Shown here: positions 16,875 to 25,043 of the stretch, piece after piece | How positions within the stretch are numbered: position 1 is the first letter of the stretch | Layout: the number at the start of each line of letters is the position of its first letter | Source: Intestinibacter sp034113885 | Lineage (GTDB): Bacteria; Bacillota; Clostridia; Peptostreptococcales; Peptostreptococcaceae | Assembly (NCBI RefSeq): GCF_034113885.1 | Contig: NZ_JAXEWM010000162.1 | Span: 1 to 64,000 of the forward strand | Length of the DNA: 64,000 nt | Direction of reading: 5' to 3' | Position numbers and translations under genes: made by a program | Notes under the pieces: generated by a model | Databases searched by the model: none | Seen by the model: the letters and a program-made list of their open reading frames with translations, nothing else | Told to the model about the DNA's origin: nothing

Positions 16875-18647
16875 ATGGCATTAGACGGTTTAGTTGTACA
16901 CTCTCTAGCAAGCGAATTAAAATCGAAGCTAGTCGGTGGTAAAATAGATAGAGTTCATCAACCAGAAAGCGATGAAATACTTCTTTATGTGAGAAATAAT
17001 AGAGAAAATTTTAAAGTTGTCTTAAGCTCTAGCGCATCAAATCCTAGAGTCTATATAGCAAATAACTACAACAAGGAAAATCCTCTAAAGGCACCTATGT
17101 TTTGTATGTTGCTTAGAAAACACCTTCAAGGAGGTATAATCACTGACATCACTCAAGTTGGATTTGAAAGAATTATAAAAATAAGCGTCGAATCACTTGA
17201 TGAATTAAAAGACAAGAGCACTAAAAATATATACGTTGAAATAATGGGAAGACACAGTAATATAATTTTAACTCACGATGAGGACTCTAGCATAATAGAT
17301 TCAATCAAAAGAGTTCCACCTAGCATAAGTAGAGCTCGCCAAATCTTACCTGCTATGACTTATGAGCTTCCACCAGCACAGGATAAAATAAATCCTCTAA
17401 AGGGAACTTCTCTTAAATCGTTTATAAATACCTTGAGGGATTTCGATGGACCTATTTTCAAGGCTATATACAGCAAGTTTTTAGGAATAAGTCCTACTGT
17501 AGCTAAGGAAATTTGCTTTAGAGCAAATATAGATGTGAAATCTAAGGGTGAGGATTTATCGAGAGATGAATTGTCGCTTTTATACAGAGTTTTCTCAGAT
17601 ATATTTACTAAGGTAAAAAATGAAGAATTTAAGCCTTGTATAGTAATCGACGAAAAAGTAGATAAGGTCGTGGATTTCAGCTCTATAGATTTGACCTTGT
17701 TTGAAGGGTATAAATTTATATACGATGAAAGTATATCTAAAATTGTAGAGGATTACTACATAACTAAGGACTTCAAGGACAGAGTTCATCAAAGAACTTA
17801 CGACCTTAGAAAGAGTATTTCTATCAAGCTAGATAGACTTTACAATAAACAAAAGAAACAAAAGAAGGAGCTTTCACAGGCTGAAAATGCAGATATATAC
17901 AAAGTAAAGGGTGAGCTTTTAACTGCATATATCTATATGATACAAAAGGGAATGAAGAGCATCGAGGTAGACAATTTCTACGATGAAAACTGCGTCAAGA
18001 TGACTATAGAGCTAAACGAAAACCTTACTCCTTCAGAAAACAGCCAAAAGTACTTTAAAAAATACAACAAATTAAAAACTGCTAAAAAAGAGCTTACAGA
18101 GCAAATGGCTATAAGCAAGGACGAGATAGAATATCTAGAAAACGTCCTTTTAAGTATAGAAAACTGCGAAAATCTAGAAGACTTAGAAGATATCAAGGAA
18201 GAGCTTATAAAATTAGGATATGCAAGGGCACCACGTAGATTTAAGCCTAAAAAGGAAATGGATTTAACTACAAAGCCTAATAAATTCATATCATCTGATG
18301 GATTTACTATTTTAGTCGGCAAAAACAACAAGCAAAACGACTACCTTACTTTGAGAATCGCCGATCCTGAAGATATTTGGATGCATACTAAAAATATCCC
18401 CGGCTCTCACGTAATCATAAAATGCGCTGGAAGCGAAGTTCCAGACAACACTTTACTTGAAGGTGCTATGCTCGCTGCATACTTCAGCAAGGGACGTATG
18501 TCTTCACAGGTACCAGTTGACTACACTATGAAAAAGCATGTCAAAAAACCAAGCGGCTCAAAGCCTGGTATGGTAATTTACGAGACTAATAATACAATTT
18601 ATGTAACACCAGAGGAAGAAGTCGTTTCTAAATTAAAAGAAAATTAA
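16875..18647 (+). CDS. rqcH: Ribosome quality-control factor RqcH (NFACT family)
   Basis: Binds stalled 50S-peptidyl-tRNA and recruits Ala-tRNA to add C-terminal alanine tails. Older annotations call it a fibronectin-binding protein. The domains are NFACT-N (MALDGLVVHSLASELKSKLVGGKIDRVHQP, including the conserved DR), a helix-hairpin-helix region, a long coiled coil (about 290-430), and the C-terminal NFACT-R domain. The last has DIWMHTKNIPGSHVII, where the D...W.H...PGSHV pattern is diagnostic. 590 residues, the expected length. A ribosome site AAAGGAG lies 7 bases before the ATG. Single plus-strand gene, closed by a hairpin shared with the convergent CPBP gene. Confidence 0.95.
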   Translation: MALDGLVVHSLASELKSKLVGGKIDRVHQPESDEILLYVRNNRENFKVVLSSSASNPRVYIANNYNKENPLKAPMFCMLLRKHLQGGIITDITQVGFERIIKISVESLDELKDKSTKNIYVEIMGRHSNIILTHDEDSSIIDSIKRVPPSISRARQILPAMTYELPPAQDKINPLKGTSLKSFINTLRDFDGPIFKAIYSKFLGISPTVAKEICFRANIDVKSKGEDLSRDELSLLYRVFSDIFTKVKNEEFKPCIVIDEKVDKVVDFSSIDLTLFEGYKFIYDESISKIVEDYYITKDFKDRVHQRTYDLRKSISIKLDRLYNKQKKQKKELSQAENADIYKVKGELLTAYIYMIQKGMKSIEVDNFYDENCVKMTIELNENLTPSENSQKYFKKYNKLKTAKKELTEQMAISKDEIEYLENVLLSIENCENLEDLEDIKEELIKLGYARAPRRFKPKKEMDLTTKPNKFISSDGFTILVGKNNKQNDYLTLRIADPEDIWMHTKNIPGSHVIIKCAGSEVPDNTLLEGAMLAAYFSKGRMSSQVPVDYTMKKHVKKPSGSKPGMVIYETNNTIYVTPEEEVVSKLKEN

Positions 18648-18662
18648 TTTTACTTATATTCA

Positions 18663-18711
18663 AAAAAGGAAATGCGATTTATATTTTACTATAAATTGTC
18701 ATTTCCTTTTT
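18663..18711. terminator. Bidirectional terminator between rqcH and the CPBP gene
   Basis: AAAAAGGAAATG (18663-18674) and CATTTCCTTTTT (18700-18711) are perfect inverted copies. An inner ATTTATA/TATAAAT stem extends the hairpin. A-run and T-run flanks give intrinsic termination in both directions, as expected between convergent genes. Confidence 0.85.
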
Positions 18712-18736
18712 ATTTTTTGATTTTAAACTCTATAGG

Positions 18737-19723
18737 TTATTCTATAAATTCATTATTTTCGTCTTCTTTTTGCTTGTTTTTAAAGCATAAATCTCCAAGA
18801 TATATAAATGAAAATCCTATACCAACTGCAACTATTATTGAAATTATAGAAGGCATTACATATGTCGCCTGAGTATCAATTGGAATATGAAGGTAATACT
18901 CATTTAAATACATCACACATACAGAAAATCCATTGTTCAAAAAGTGCATAAATACACTTACCCAGATTGATTCTGTCTTTAATGCACAATAAGCGAACAG
19001 TATCCCAAGCATCGCAGTAGGAACTATTCTAATAAAATTCAAATGCATTATTCCAAATAAAACTCCTACTAATACAATTGCCCAAATTTTAGACTTTTTA
19101 CTTTCTCCTCTAAATGAACCTAGTAAAAATCCTCTAAATAGCATCTCCTCGCAAAAAGCTGGAATTAACGCCACTACGATTAAGCTTGCAAGTAGAGAAT
19201 CCATCATTACACTGCTATTTACTGCATCTAATATCTTAGATTGCTCTGGGAACAATGCCAGTAAAATTTGAGTAGTTATATTTATTATCATATAACCACC
19301 GAACCAAGCTATAAGTCCACCTAAAATATATTTAGGTCTAGGCATTTTCAAGCTAAATGTATATTTTATATCTGCCTTTATATAAATAGCATACAATAGT
19401 GGTATCAAAAGAATTATAACCTCAGTAGCTATAAGTCCTGCTGTCCCCCAAAATAGCTGTAAAAAGCTTCCTACAAATAAAAGACTTATCAAAGATATTG
19501 TATAAATCAGAGCTCCATCAGTTATACTTGGCTTTATATTTTCTTTAAAATCTTCGCGCTTTCCTAAAAAAGAAAACACCCTATCGTTAAATAATTTTTC
19601 TTCGCAATTAAATTTTTTGGCAAAAATAACGATCGATAATATCACAAATACAAATATACCGATCATTATTAAAAAAAGTACTGCTAATTTCAATATTGCA
19701 TAATGTAAAGTACTAATAATCAT
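18737..19723 (-). CDS. CPBP-family intramembrane glutamic endopeptidase
   Basis: Multi-pass membrane protein of the CPBP (CAAX protease and bacteriocin-processing) family. The conserved motifs are EEMLFRGFLLG (motif 1, catalytic Glu-Glu and Arg), FGIMHLNF (motif 2 His) and VFMHFLNNG (motif 3 His/Asn). About eight hydrophobic segments. The ATG at 19723 sits 5 bases after a GAGG site; a GTG one codon upstream is possible. Proposed roles in the family range from bacteriocin self-immunity to prenyl-protein processing. Nothing in the neighbourhood, such as a bacteriocin gene, indicates which applies here. Confidence 0.9.
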   Translation of the reverse strand: MIISTLHYAILKLAVLFLIMIGIFVFVILSIVIFAKKFNCEEKLFNDRVFSFLGKREDFKENIKPSITDGALIYTISLISLLFVGSFLQLFWGTAGLIATEVIILLIPLLYAIYIKADIKYTFSLKMPRPKYILGGLIAWFGGYMIINITTQILLALFPEQSKILDAVNSSVMMDSLLASLIVVALIPAFCEEMLFRGFLLGSFRGESKKSKIWAIVLVGVLFGIMHLNFIRIVPTAMLGILFAYCALKTESIWVSVFMHFLNNGFSVCVMYLNEYYLHIPIDTQATYVMPSIISIIVAVGIGFSFIYLGDLCFKNKQKEDENNEFIE

Positions 19724-19781
19724 CACTTCCTCTCTTTTTAATAATTATATACTATTTTTTATCGAAATTATTAATTCCAGA

Positions 19782-19815
19782 AAAAAATGACTAAATTGAA
19801 ATAATATCAATTTAG
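19782..19815 (-). terminator. Intrinsic terminator of the SOD-like gene
   Basis: CTAAATTGA (19791-19799) and TCAATTTAG (19807-19815) form a perfect 9-bp stem with a 7-base loop. On the minus strand it is followed by TCATTTTTTT. It lies 15 bases after the SOD-like stop. Confidence 0.8.
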
Positions 19816-19829
19816 CCATAATGCTGTTT

Positions 19830-20351
19830 TTAATAGTTATAAGGAATTATTTTTCCACAAGCTATTTTATATCCAGAATTACCTGAAGGCTGAGTTGAAA
19901 AATCGTCGTATTTATCGTGAAGTACGATAGATTTATTTATTATATCAGCCACAGTGAAATAACTAGTGTAAAATGATAGTATTCCAACGCCATCGCTAGC
20001 TAATATAGGCGGTAAATCTCCTGCATGAAACGGATGCTGGCTATCTGATGGGTTGTAGTGTTCCCCAGTATTAGGGAAAGGATTAGTCGCTACACCGACA
20101 CTACAATCTCCATTTTCGTGGATATGAAATCCATGGAATCTAGTAACTTCACCATTTATATTTGTTTCTGGTATCCCAGTTATATAGGCTCTTATATAAA
20201 CTCCCCCATTTAATTGGTAGAAAAATACATTTCCTTCTACGCAAGGAGCCAATTGTCCTCCCCTCATCCTAGCAAATGCAGTTGGTCTTTGCGGATTGTA
20301 GTTTGCAAAAATTTCATTCATATTGTATTTTGGGCAAGAATTATTATCCAT
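19830..20351 (-). CDS. Cu/Zn superoxide dismutase family protein, no signal peptide
   Basis: 173-residue protein of the Cu/Zn-SOD fold. The metal ligands of the family can all be placed: copper H76, H78, H98 and H145 (GFHIHENGDC, GEHYNP, SIVLHDKYDD); zinc H98, H106, H109 and D112 (QHPFHAGDLP). The structural disulfide cysteines are C83 and C165 (KIACGKI). The active-site arginine (R143 in the human enzyme, before the ACG) is replaced by lysine, K162. The N-terminus MDNNSCPKYNMNEIFANYNPQ has no signal peptide or lipobox, unlike most bacterial SodC. A cytosolic or spore-layer location is possible. Activity is likely but unproven. It stands alone, with its own terminator. Confidence 0.88.
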   Translation of the reverse strand: MDNNSCPKYNMNEIFANYNPQRPTAFARMRGGQLAPCVEGNVFFYQLNGGVYIRAYITGIPETNINGEVTRFHGFHIHENGDCSVGVATNPFPNTGEHYNPSDSQHPFHAGDLPPILASDGVGILSFYTSYFTVADIINKSIVLHDKYDDFSTQPSGNSGYKIACGKIIPYNY

Positions 20352-20442
20352 TTTATCTCTCCTTCAAATCTTTTATATTTATTATATGTAGGATAGCTAA
20401 AATGTTGATTTTAATAACTGACCCGTTTTTGAACCTTTTATT

Positions 20443-21354
20443 TTAATAATTTTTTTCCTTAGCCTTTATAAAACTGTATAAAACCTCATTGACAGGTACT
20501 TTTATGTCATTTTCCTCAGCTATTTTTATAAGAGTTCCCGCAAAATAGTCTACCTCTGTTTTTCTCTTATTTTCTATATCCTGTAGCATTGAAGTTTTTC
20601 CATCTCCATCTAGTATATTTATGACGTCTTGCACACTCGCCCAGTTTTCATCGCCTAAATTTACTCCAATAGCTTTTGAGACTGCCATTACTTCTTTCAT
20701 GGCTTTGTTTGCAAGTGCTAAAAGCTCTGGCGTTTGTCTTAATACTCCATATGTAGCTCCTGCAATTGCTGAAACTTGATTTAAACCTATATTTAACATC
20801 CACTTAGTCCAAACAGTCTTTATCATGTCCTCAAATACTTGGTTGTTTATTTTAGCGTCGTTTAGTAGATTCTTTACTGCCAATACACCTTCGCTCATTT
20901 TTCTGTTGTTTGCATCCCCAAATTGGATTATTGCATCGCTAGTTTCGGTTACTCTATTTCCTACTTTTACAGCATCTATTTTTATAGCAAGTCCGTATAG
21001 TACTTGGTTATTTTTAAAGCTTTCTTGTAGTACATCCCTAGCTACGATTCCATTTAATAAAGTCAGTATTATTGTATTTTTGCCGACTAAATTTCTCATA
21101 TCTTCTATTGCATCTTGAAGCTGATAATTTTTTACACTTACTATTATCAAGTCTGGTTTAAAATCGTCGTCTGATGATACTACTCTAGGATTAAATTTTT
21201 CCCCATTTAAATATAATCCTTCTTTTTCTAGTTTTTCTCTTCTCTTTCCATTAGCTATAAAAGCAAAATCATCTTTTAAAAGTTTATTCAAAGAATACGC
21301 ATATACGCATCCAATTGCACCTGCTCCTATAAGCGCTACTTTTTTAATTTCCAT
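20443..21354 (-). CDS. panE: 2-dehydropantoate 2-reductase (ketopantoate reductase)
   Basis: NADPH-dependent reductase making pantoate for pantothenate and CoA. The N-terminal Rossmann motif GAGAIGCVYAYSL lies near residues 10-22. The catalytic lysine and glutamate region is in VWTKWMLNIGLNQVSAI (Lys with the conserved N) and in the C-terminal KTSMLQDIENKRKTEVDYFAG, which carries the family signature SMLQD...R.TE.D. 303 residues. Several ApbA/PanE paralogues act on other keto acids, so the substrate is inferred. No panB, panC or panD lies nearby. Confidence 0.88.
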   Translation of the reverse strand: MEIKKVALIGAGAIGCVYAYSLNKLLKDDFAFIANGKRREKLEKEGLYLNGEKFNPRVVSSDDDFKPDLIIVSVKNYQLQDAIEDMRNLVGKNTIILTLLNGIVARDVLQESFKNNQVLYGLAIKIDAVKVGNRVTETSDAIIQFGDANNRKMSEGVLAVKNLLNDAKINNQVFEDMIKTVWTKWMLNIGLNQVSAIAGATYGVLRQTPELLALANKAMKEVMAVSKAIGVNLGDENWASVQDVINILDGDGKTSMLQDIENKRKTEVDYFAGTLIKIAEENDIKVPVNEVLYSFIKAKEKNY

Positions 21355-21389
21355 AACTTAGCACCTCTTTGATATTTATAATTTTAAGT

Positions 21390-22115
21390 TTATTCTTTAC
21401 TATAGTCTACATTTTTTATTATTTTTTGTAAATCGCCCTCTGATTTTATTTGACTTAAATCGTCTATATCGACCTCATATGCATTATTTCCGTCTTCTTT
21501 AAAAGAAGATATGTTTACACTTTCAAAGTCGTAATTTATATCCTGTAGTATTTTTACGATTTTATATGCATCCTTTAAAAATTCTTTTTCATTTTTATAC
21601 GGGAATTTATCTTTATCGTAGCTTTTATTTTCTTTTTGCTCAAAATCGTATGCCTCGTGTAAATCTATCTTTAATTTTATAGGCTCTTCACCACTATAAA
21701 AATCGTAAATTCTGTACTTATACTGTTCTATATTTATCTCAGAATCTATAGACATATATTCTCTAAATATATCGCTTTCCTTTTCAATATTGTAGGCTAC
21801 ATAGTTATTTGTTTCATCTATCATATTTCTAATTGTGTCATCATAGTATCCGTCTGATATGCCATTACCATAATATCCAAAATACGATGTATCTTGAGTA
21901 TCTACATCCTTTACTTCTGCATAAAAATTTCCTATTTTAAAACTATATGATATCGATTTTATTTCTACCTTGCCTTTATAATGCTCCTCTATATAATGTT
22001 CAAATGCATTTTTAGATTGTAAATACTGTATAGGATTTCCCCAAAATCCACTGTAAATATAGACAGCTATACCCACAGCTACGATACCTAAAACTACTTT
22101 TGTATATCTTTTCAT
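21390..22115 (-). CDS. Membrane-anchored protein of unknown function (YfjL-like), third gene of a sigma-factor operon
   Basis: 241 residues with one N-terminal membrane helix (VVLGIVAVGIAVYIYSGFWG). The rest is an extracellular acidic domain with many Tyr, Asp and Glu. The stretch after the helix (NPIQYLQSKNAFEHYIEEHY) resembles YfjL-like Bacillus proteins of unknown role, a weak match made from memory. No enzyme motif is visible. The gene starts 28 bases after the anti-sigma gene ends, so it belongs to the ECF sigma operon. It may be a sensor, a second regulator or an output gene. Confidence 0.6.
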   Translation of the reverse strand: MKRYTKVVLGIVAVGIAVYIYSGFWGNPIQYLQSKNAFEHYIEEHYKGKVEIKSISYSFKIGNFYAEVKDVDTQDTSYFGYYGNGISDGYYDDTIRNMIDETNNYVAYNIEKESDIFREYMSIDSEINIEQYKYRIYDFYSGEEPIKLKIDLHEAYDFEQKENKSYDKDKFPYKNEKEFLKDAYKIVKILQDINYDFESVNISSFKEDGNNAYEVDIDDLSQIKSEGDLQKIIKNVDYSKE

Positions 22116-22143
22116 TTATTTCACCTCGCTGTAATTTAAATAT

Positions 22144-22677
22144 TTATTTATTTTTTAATTGTTTTATTGCTGATGCTAAAAATAGTCCAGCAGAAGAACA
22201 AATTAAAAAATAAACACCAGTCCAAACTCCTAAAAATCCATTTTCCATAACGATTGTAAATAATATATTAGCCACAATCACAGTAGCCAGTATAAATATC
22301 TTCTCATCGTACAAAAGCCCTAGCACAAAAGGAATTATTATAATCCAAGGTATAGTAGATAAAAATCCGCCGCCTAATAAACTAATTCCAACAGATACTG
22401 ATACTGAAAATATTATAAAAATATATTTTATTTTATTCAGATATTTGCCGATTGAATTTAATGTATCTGTTTTTAACTTTTCTGATTCTTCTTCATTTAA
22501 GTTTATATTTTTTCCAATATCTGAATTTATATCTTTTTTCATTTCCTCGCACATACTTCTACAAGCTTTACATTCAGCTAGATGCTCTTCTATATCCTTT
22601 TTCGTGTCATCACTGACTAAATCATCTATATAAAGTGGCATTAAATCCTCAACTACATTACATTTTAATTCACTCAT
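22144..22677 (-). CDS. Zinc-finger anti-sigma factor (membrane)
   Basis: 177 residues. The N-terminal cytosolic zinc-finger anti-sigma motif is H32-x3-C36-x2-C39 (EEHLAECKACRSMCEEM), and the start MSELKCNVVEDLMPLYIDDLVS is typical of zf-HC2 proteins. At least three hydrophobic segments follow from about residue 80. This fits a redox- or zinc-type anti-sigma anchored in the membrane. It begins 30 bases after the sigma-factor gene on the same strand, so it is the likely partner. No large sensor domain is present, so the signal may come through the membrane or the third gene. Confidence 0.85.
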   Translation of the reverse strand: MSELKCNVVEDLMPLYIDDLVSDDTKKDIEEHLAECKACRSMCEEMKKDINSDIGKNINLNEEESEKLKTDTLNSIGKYLNKIKYIFIIFSVSVSVGISLLGGGFLSTIPWIIIIPFVLGLLYDEKIFILATVIVANILFTIVMENGFLGVWTGVYFLICSSAGLFLASAIKQLKNK

Positions 22678-22707
22678 TTTCTCACCTACTCTTCAAATTT
22701 TTAATAG

Positions 22708-23175
22708 TTACTCTTCAAACTGCATGACTATTTTCTTTTTTTCCCTAAAAAAATTCACCCTACAGTAACTCTCACTCTTGCCTATTATTTCACCTATTTC
22801 CTTAAATGTAAGATCATTTATAAGTCTGAGTATCATTATTTGTCTCTGAGGCTCCTTGAGTTCATTTATCAATTTTAAAACCTCGTTGTACTCATCTAAA
22901 GACTCATTATAATTACTGTATTTATCTAAATCACTATCATATAAATTTTCAGTAAAAGGATGCTTTTTCAAATATGTATAGTATTGATTTTTCGCTATAG
23001 CAAGTAACCATGTTTTTTCACTACATTTTCCTTTGAAGTCTTTTATACTCTTTATGCATTCTAGAAATGTCGACTGCATAATGTCCTTAGATACTTCTTC
23101 ATCAAAGCTCAGCGAGTAAATAAATCTATACACATCATTTGAATACAAGTCGTAAAGCTTTTCAATATTTTCCAC
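22708..23175 (-). CDS. ECF RNA polymerase sigma factor
   Basis: 155-residue extracytoplasmic-function sigma factor. Region 2 is LYDLYSNDVYRFIYSLSFDEEVSKDI...TFLECIKSI, with the -10 recognition segment KTWLLAIAKNQYYTYLKK. Region 4 is LKEPQRQIMILRLINDLTFKEIGEIIGKSESYCRVNFFREKKKI. The start is a GTG at 23175 with GGAGG 5 bases upstream; an ATG overlapping it is out of frame. Followed by its zinc-finger anti-sigma and a YfjL-like gene. Divergent from a second sigma gene. Probably autoregulated, as is usual. Confidence 0.92.
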   Translation of the reverse strand: MENIEKLYDLYSNDVYRFIYSLSFDEEVSKDIMQSTFLECIKSIKDFKGKCSEKTWLLAIAKNQYYTYLKKHPFTENLYDSDLDKYSNYNESLDEYNEVLKLINELKEPQRQIMILRLINDLTFKEIGEIIGKSESYCRVNFFREKKKIVMQFEE

Positions 23176-23223
23176 ATAAACCTCCTTTCCCCCTAGCTAG
23201 AAATTTATTTATTTTATATAGTA

Positions 23224-23250
23224 GTATCATAAAATAGTTGTTTCGTTACA
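23224..23250 (-). promoter_or_regulatory. Possible ECF-type autoregulated promoter
   Basis: Minus-strand TGTAAC (23245-23250) and GATAC (23224-23228) are 16 bases apart, 49-75 bases before the GTG of the ECF gene. The AAC core of the -35 is typical of ECF promoters, but the -10 does not match the common CGTC. The divergent intergenic region (23176-23372) is otherwise very AT-rich. Confidence 0.3.
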
Positions 23251-23372
23251 ATAATTTTAAATTTTTTTTCAAATTTTTGAGTGAAAAATAGTTTTTCTTC
23301 GTATTGATATATGAAGAAGTTAAAATATATTGTGCAATAATATTTTTTAGGAATTTAAATGGGGGAATATAT

Positions 23373-23960
23373 ATGGATAAATTTAAGGAGAAACGAGTTA
23401 TCGGTCTTTTGAAAAAATCTCCTGGAGAAGGCATAAGTATGGCTATAGATATTTACGGACCTGCAGTAAAGACTATCTGTACAAATATACTTAGCAATCT
23501 AGAAAAAGAGGATATCGAGGAGGCTATTTCAGATACTTTTTTCAAGCTTTGGAAAAACATAGACAATTTTCAACTAAATAAAAATAAATCTCTAAAAAGC
23601 TACATCTACGCAATAGCTAGAAATGTATGCTTTGATAAGCTTAGAAGCTTAAATTTAAATTCGTCTCTATTTGATATCGATGAGAACAATCTAGGAATAT
23701 CCGTAAATATGGAGGATGAATACGCCAAAATTCACAATGAAAAAATTATAAAAGAAACACTAGATAAATTTGAAGAGCCTGATAGATCTATCTTTATACT
23801 TAGATTTTTTTACTTCGAAAAGGTCAAAAACATCGCCTTGAAGTTAAATCTAGACGAAAAAAGGGTCGAAAATATCTTGTATAGAAGTAAAAGCAAATTA
23901 AAAGAAAAACTTATAAAGGGAGGAATTATTTATGAAGAATATTCACCAAATGTTAAATAA
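23373..23960 (+). CDS. ECF-type RNA polymerase sigma factor (second module)
   Basis: 195-residue sigma-70 family protein. Region 2: PAVKTICTNILSNLEKEDIEEAISDTFFKLWKNID with KSLKSYIYAIARNVCFDKLRSL. Region 4: EEPDRSIFILRFFYFEKVKNIALKLNLDEKRVENILYRSKSKLKEKL. The start at 23373 has GGGGGA 7 bases upstream; an earlier in-frame start 69 bases away lacks a ribosome site and family similarity. The 3' end overlaps the next gene by 29 bases. Divergent from the other ECF operon, 197 bases apart, so the two could share control sequences. Confidence 0.9.
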   Translation: MDKFKEKRVIGLLKKSPGEGISMAIDIYGPAVKTICTNILSNLEKEDIEEAISDTFFKLWKNIDNFQLNKNKSLKSYIYAIARNVCFDKLRSLNLNSSLFDIDENNLGISVNMEDEYAKIHNEKIIKETLDKFEEPDRSIFILRFFYFEKVKNIALKLNLDEKRVENILYRSKSKLKEKLIKGGIIYEEYSPNVK

Positions 23961-24963
23961 TATAGACGAAGATAGATATCTAGACAGCGAAAAGCCTCTT
24001 TTAGAGGATGAAAAGGAACGTATTTTAAGTGCCACTATGGATAAAATAAATAACTCAATGAAATCAGAAGATACTCATTACAAGGTAAAAAAATTCTCTC
24101 GTAAAAAAATAGTAGCTATAATTTTAACTGCAACACTTATGCTCTCTACATTGTCATTTGCTGCAGATTATTTTTCATTTGATGTTAGACTTGCTAATTT
24201 ATTGAGTATAGATGAAAACAGCCATGATCTTGTAAATAACTCTGGAATGAACATAAATAAATCTGTAAGTAGTAAAGGAATCAAAATTAAAGCGACTCAA
24301 GCAATAGGCGATAAAAATTGTGCCTATATATTGTTTGAAGTAACTTTAGACGACAAATTTAGTAAAGGAAATAAATATTTTTTTGAAAATGTAGATTATG
24401 AGGTTTACTCTAAAAAATTTGGATATACTGGATGTACAGGTACTTTTGAAAAGCTTGACTCAGATAATTTAGACGACAATACTACCCAGTTTTTATGCTG
24501 TATGGAATACGAAGATATAAATAATCGAGATTTAAAATTTGTATTTGAAGACTTCGGATACTATGAAGATGACAACTATGAAAATTTCGTAAAATTAATA
24601 GATGAGACATGGACTTTAAAATTTAAATTGGATTACAAAAATACTTCAAGAACATATGTTATAGATAAAAACTATAGAGTCAAAGATAGAAATATAAGAG
24701 TTAAAACTATAGAAATTTCTCCTCTTTCTGCTAGAATCAAGATAAACGGCAAATATCAAGAATTCGTAAGTAAAGTCACTATGAAAGATGGAACTGTTTA
24801 TGAAGGCGATGAATTTTTTATAAACAACTCAGCATCTTATTCTACAATTGGAAGAGATTTATTTGGAAGATCTGAAAGCTATACAGGGTTTTCTAAGGTA
24901 TTAAATGTAAATGATATTAAAAGCATAACTATAAACGACGAAGTAGAAGTCGAATTACCTTGA
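23932..24963 (+). CDS. DUF4179-type membrane anti-sigma protein
   Basis: 343 residues. An acidic N-terminal cytosolic region of about 60 residues (IDEDRYLDSEKPLLEDEKERILSAT) is followed by a single membrane helix (KIVAIILTATLMLSTLSFA). A large extracellular domain rich in Asp, Tyr and Phe follows. The layout and the junction AADYFSFDVRLANLL fit DUF4179-domain proteins, which act as or sit beside anti-sigma factors for ECF genes. It overlaps the upstream sigma gene by 29 bases, so translation is coupled. Signal unknown. Confidence 0.75.
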   Translation: MKNIHQMLNNIDEDRYLDSEKPLLEDEKERILSATMDKINNSMKSEDTHYKVKKFSRKKIVAIILTATLMLSTLSFAADYFSFDVRLANLLSIDENSHDLVNNSGMNINKSVSSKGIKIKATQAIGDKNCAYILFEVTLDDKFSKGNKYFFENVDYEVYSKKFGYTGCTGTFEKLDSDNLDDNTTQFLCCMEYEDINNRDLKFVFEDFGYYEDDNYENFVKLIDETWTLKFKLDYKNTSRTYVIDKNYRVKDRNIRVKTIEISPLSARIKINGKYQEFVSKVTMKDGTVYEGDEFFINNSASYSTIGRDLFGRSESYTGFSKVLNVNDIKSITINDEVEVELP

Positions 24964-25043
24964 TGTTTTTTAGTATATAATATAAGTATTAAAAATATAC
25001 GAAAGGAAATGATAATTCATCAAAGTTATCACCAAATAAAACT

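Noticed and set aside
18737..19723. CPBP protein as part of a bacteriocin immunity system
   Set aside because: No precursor peptide, transporter or modification gene in the neighbourhood.
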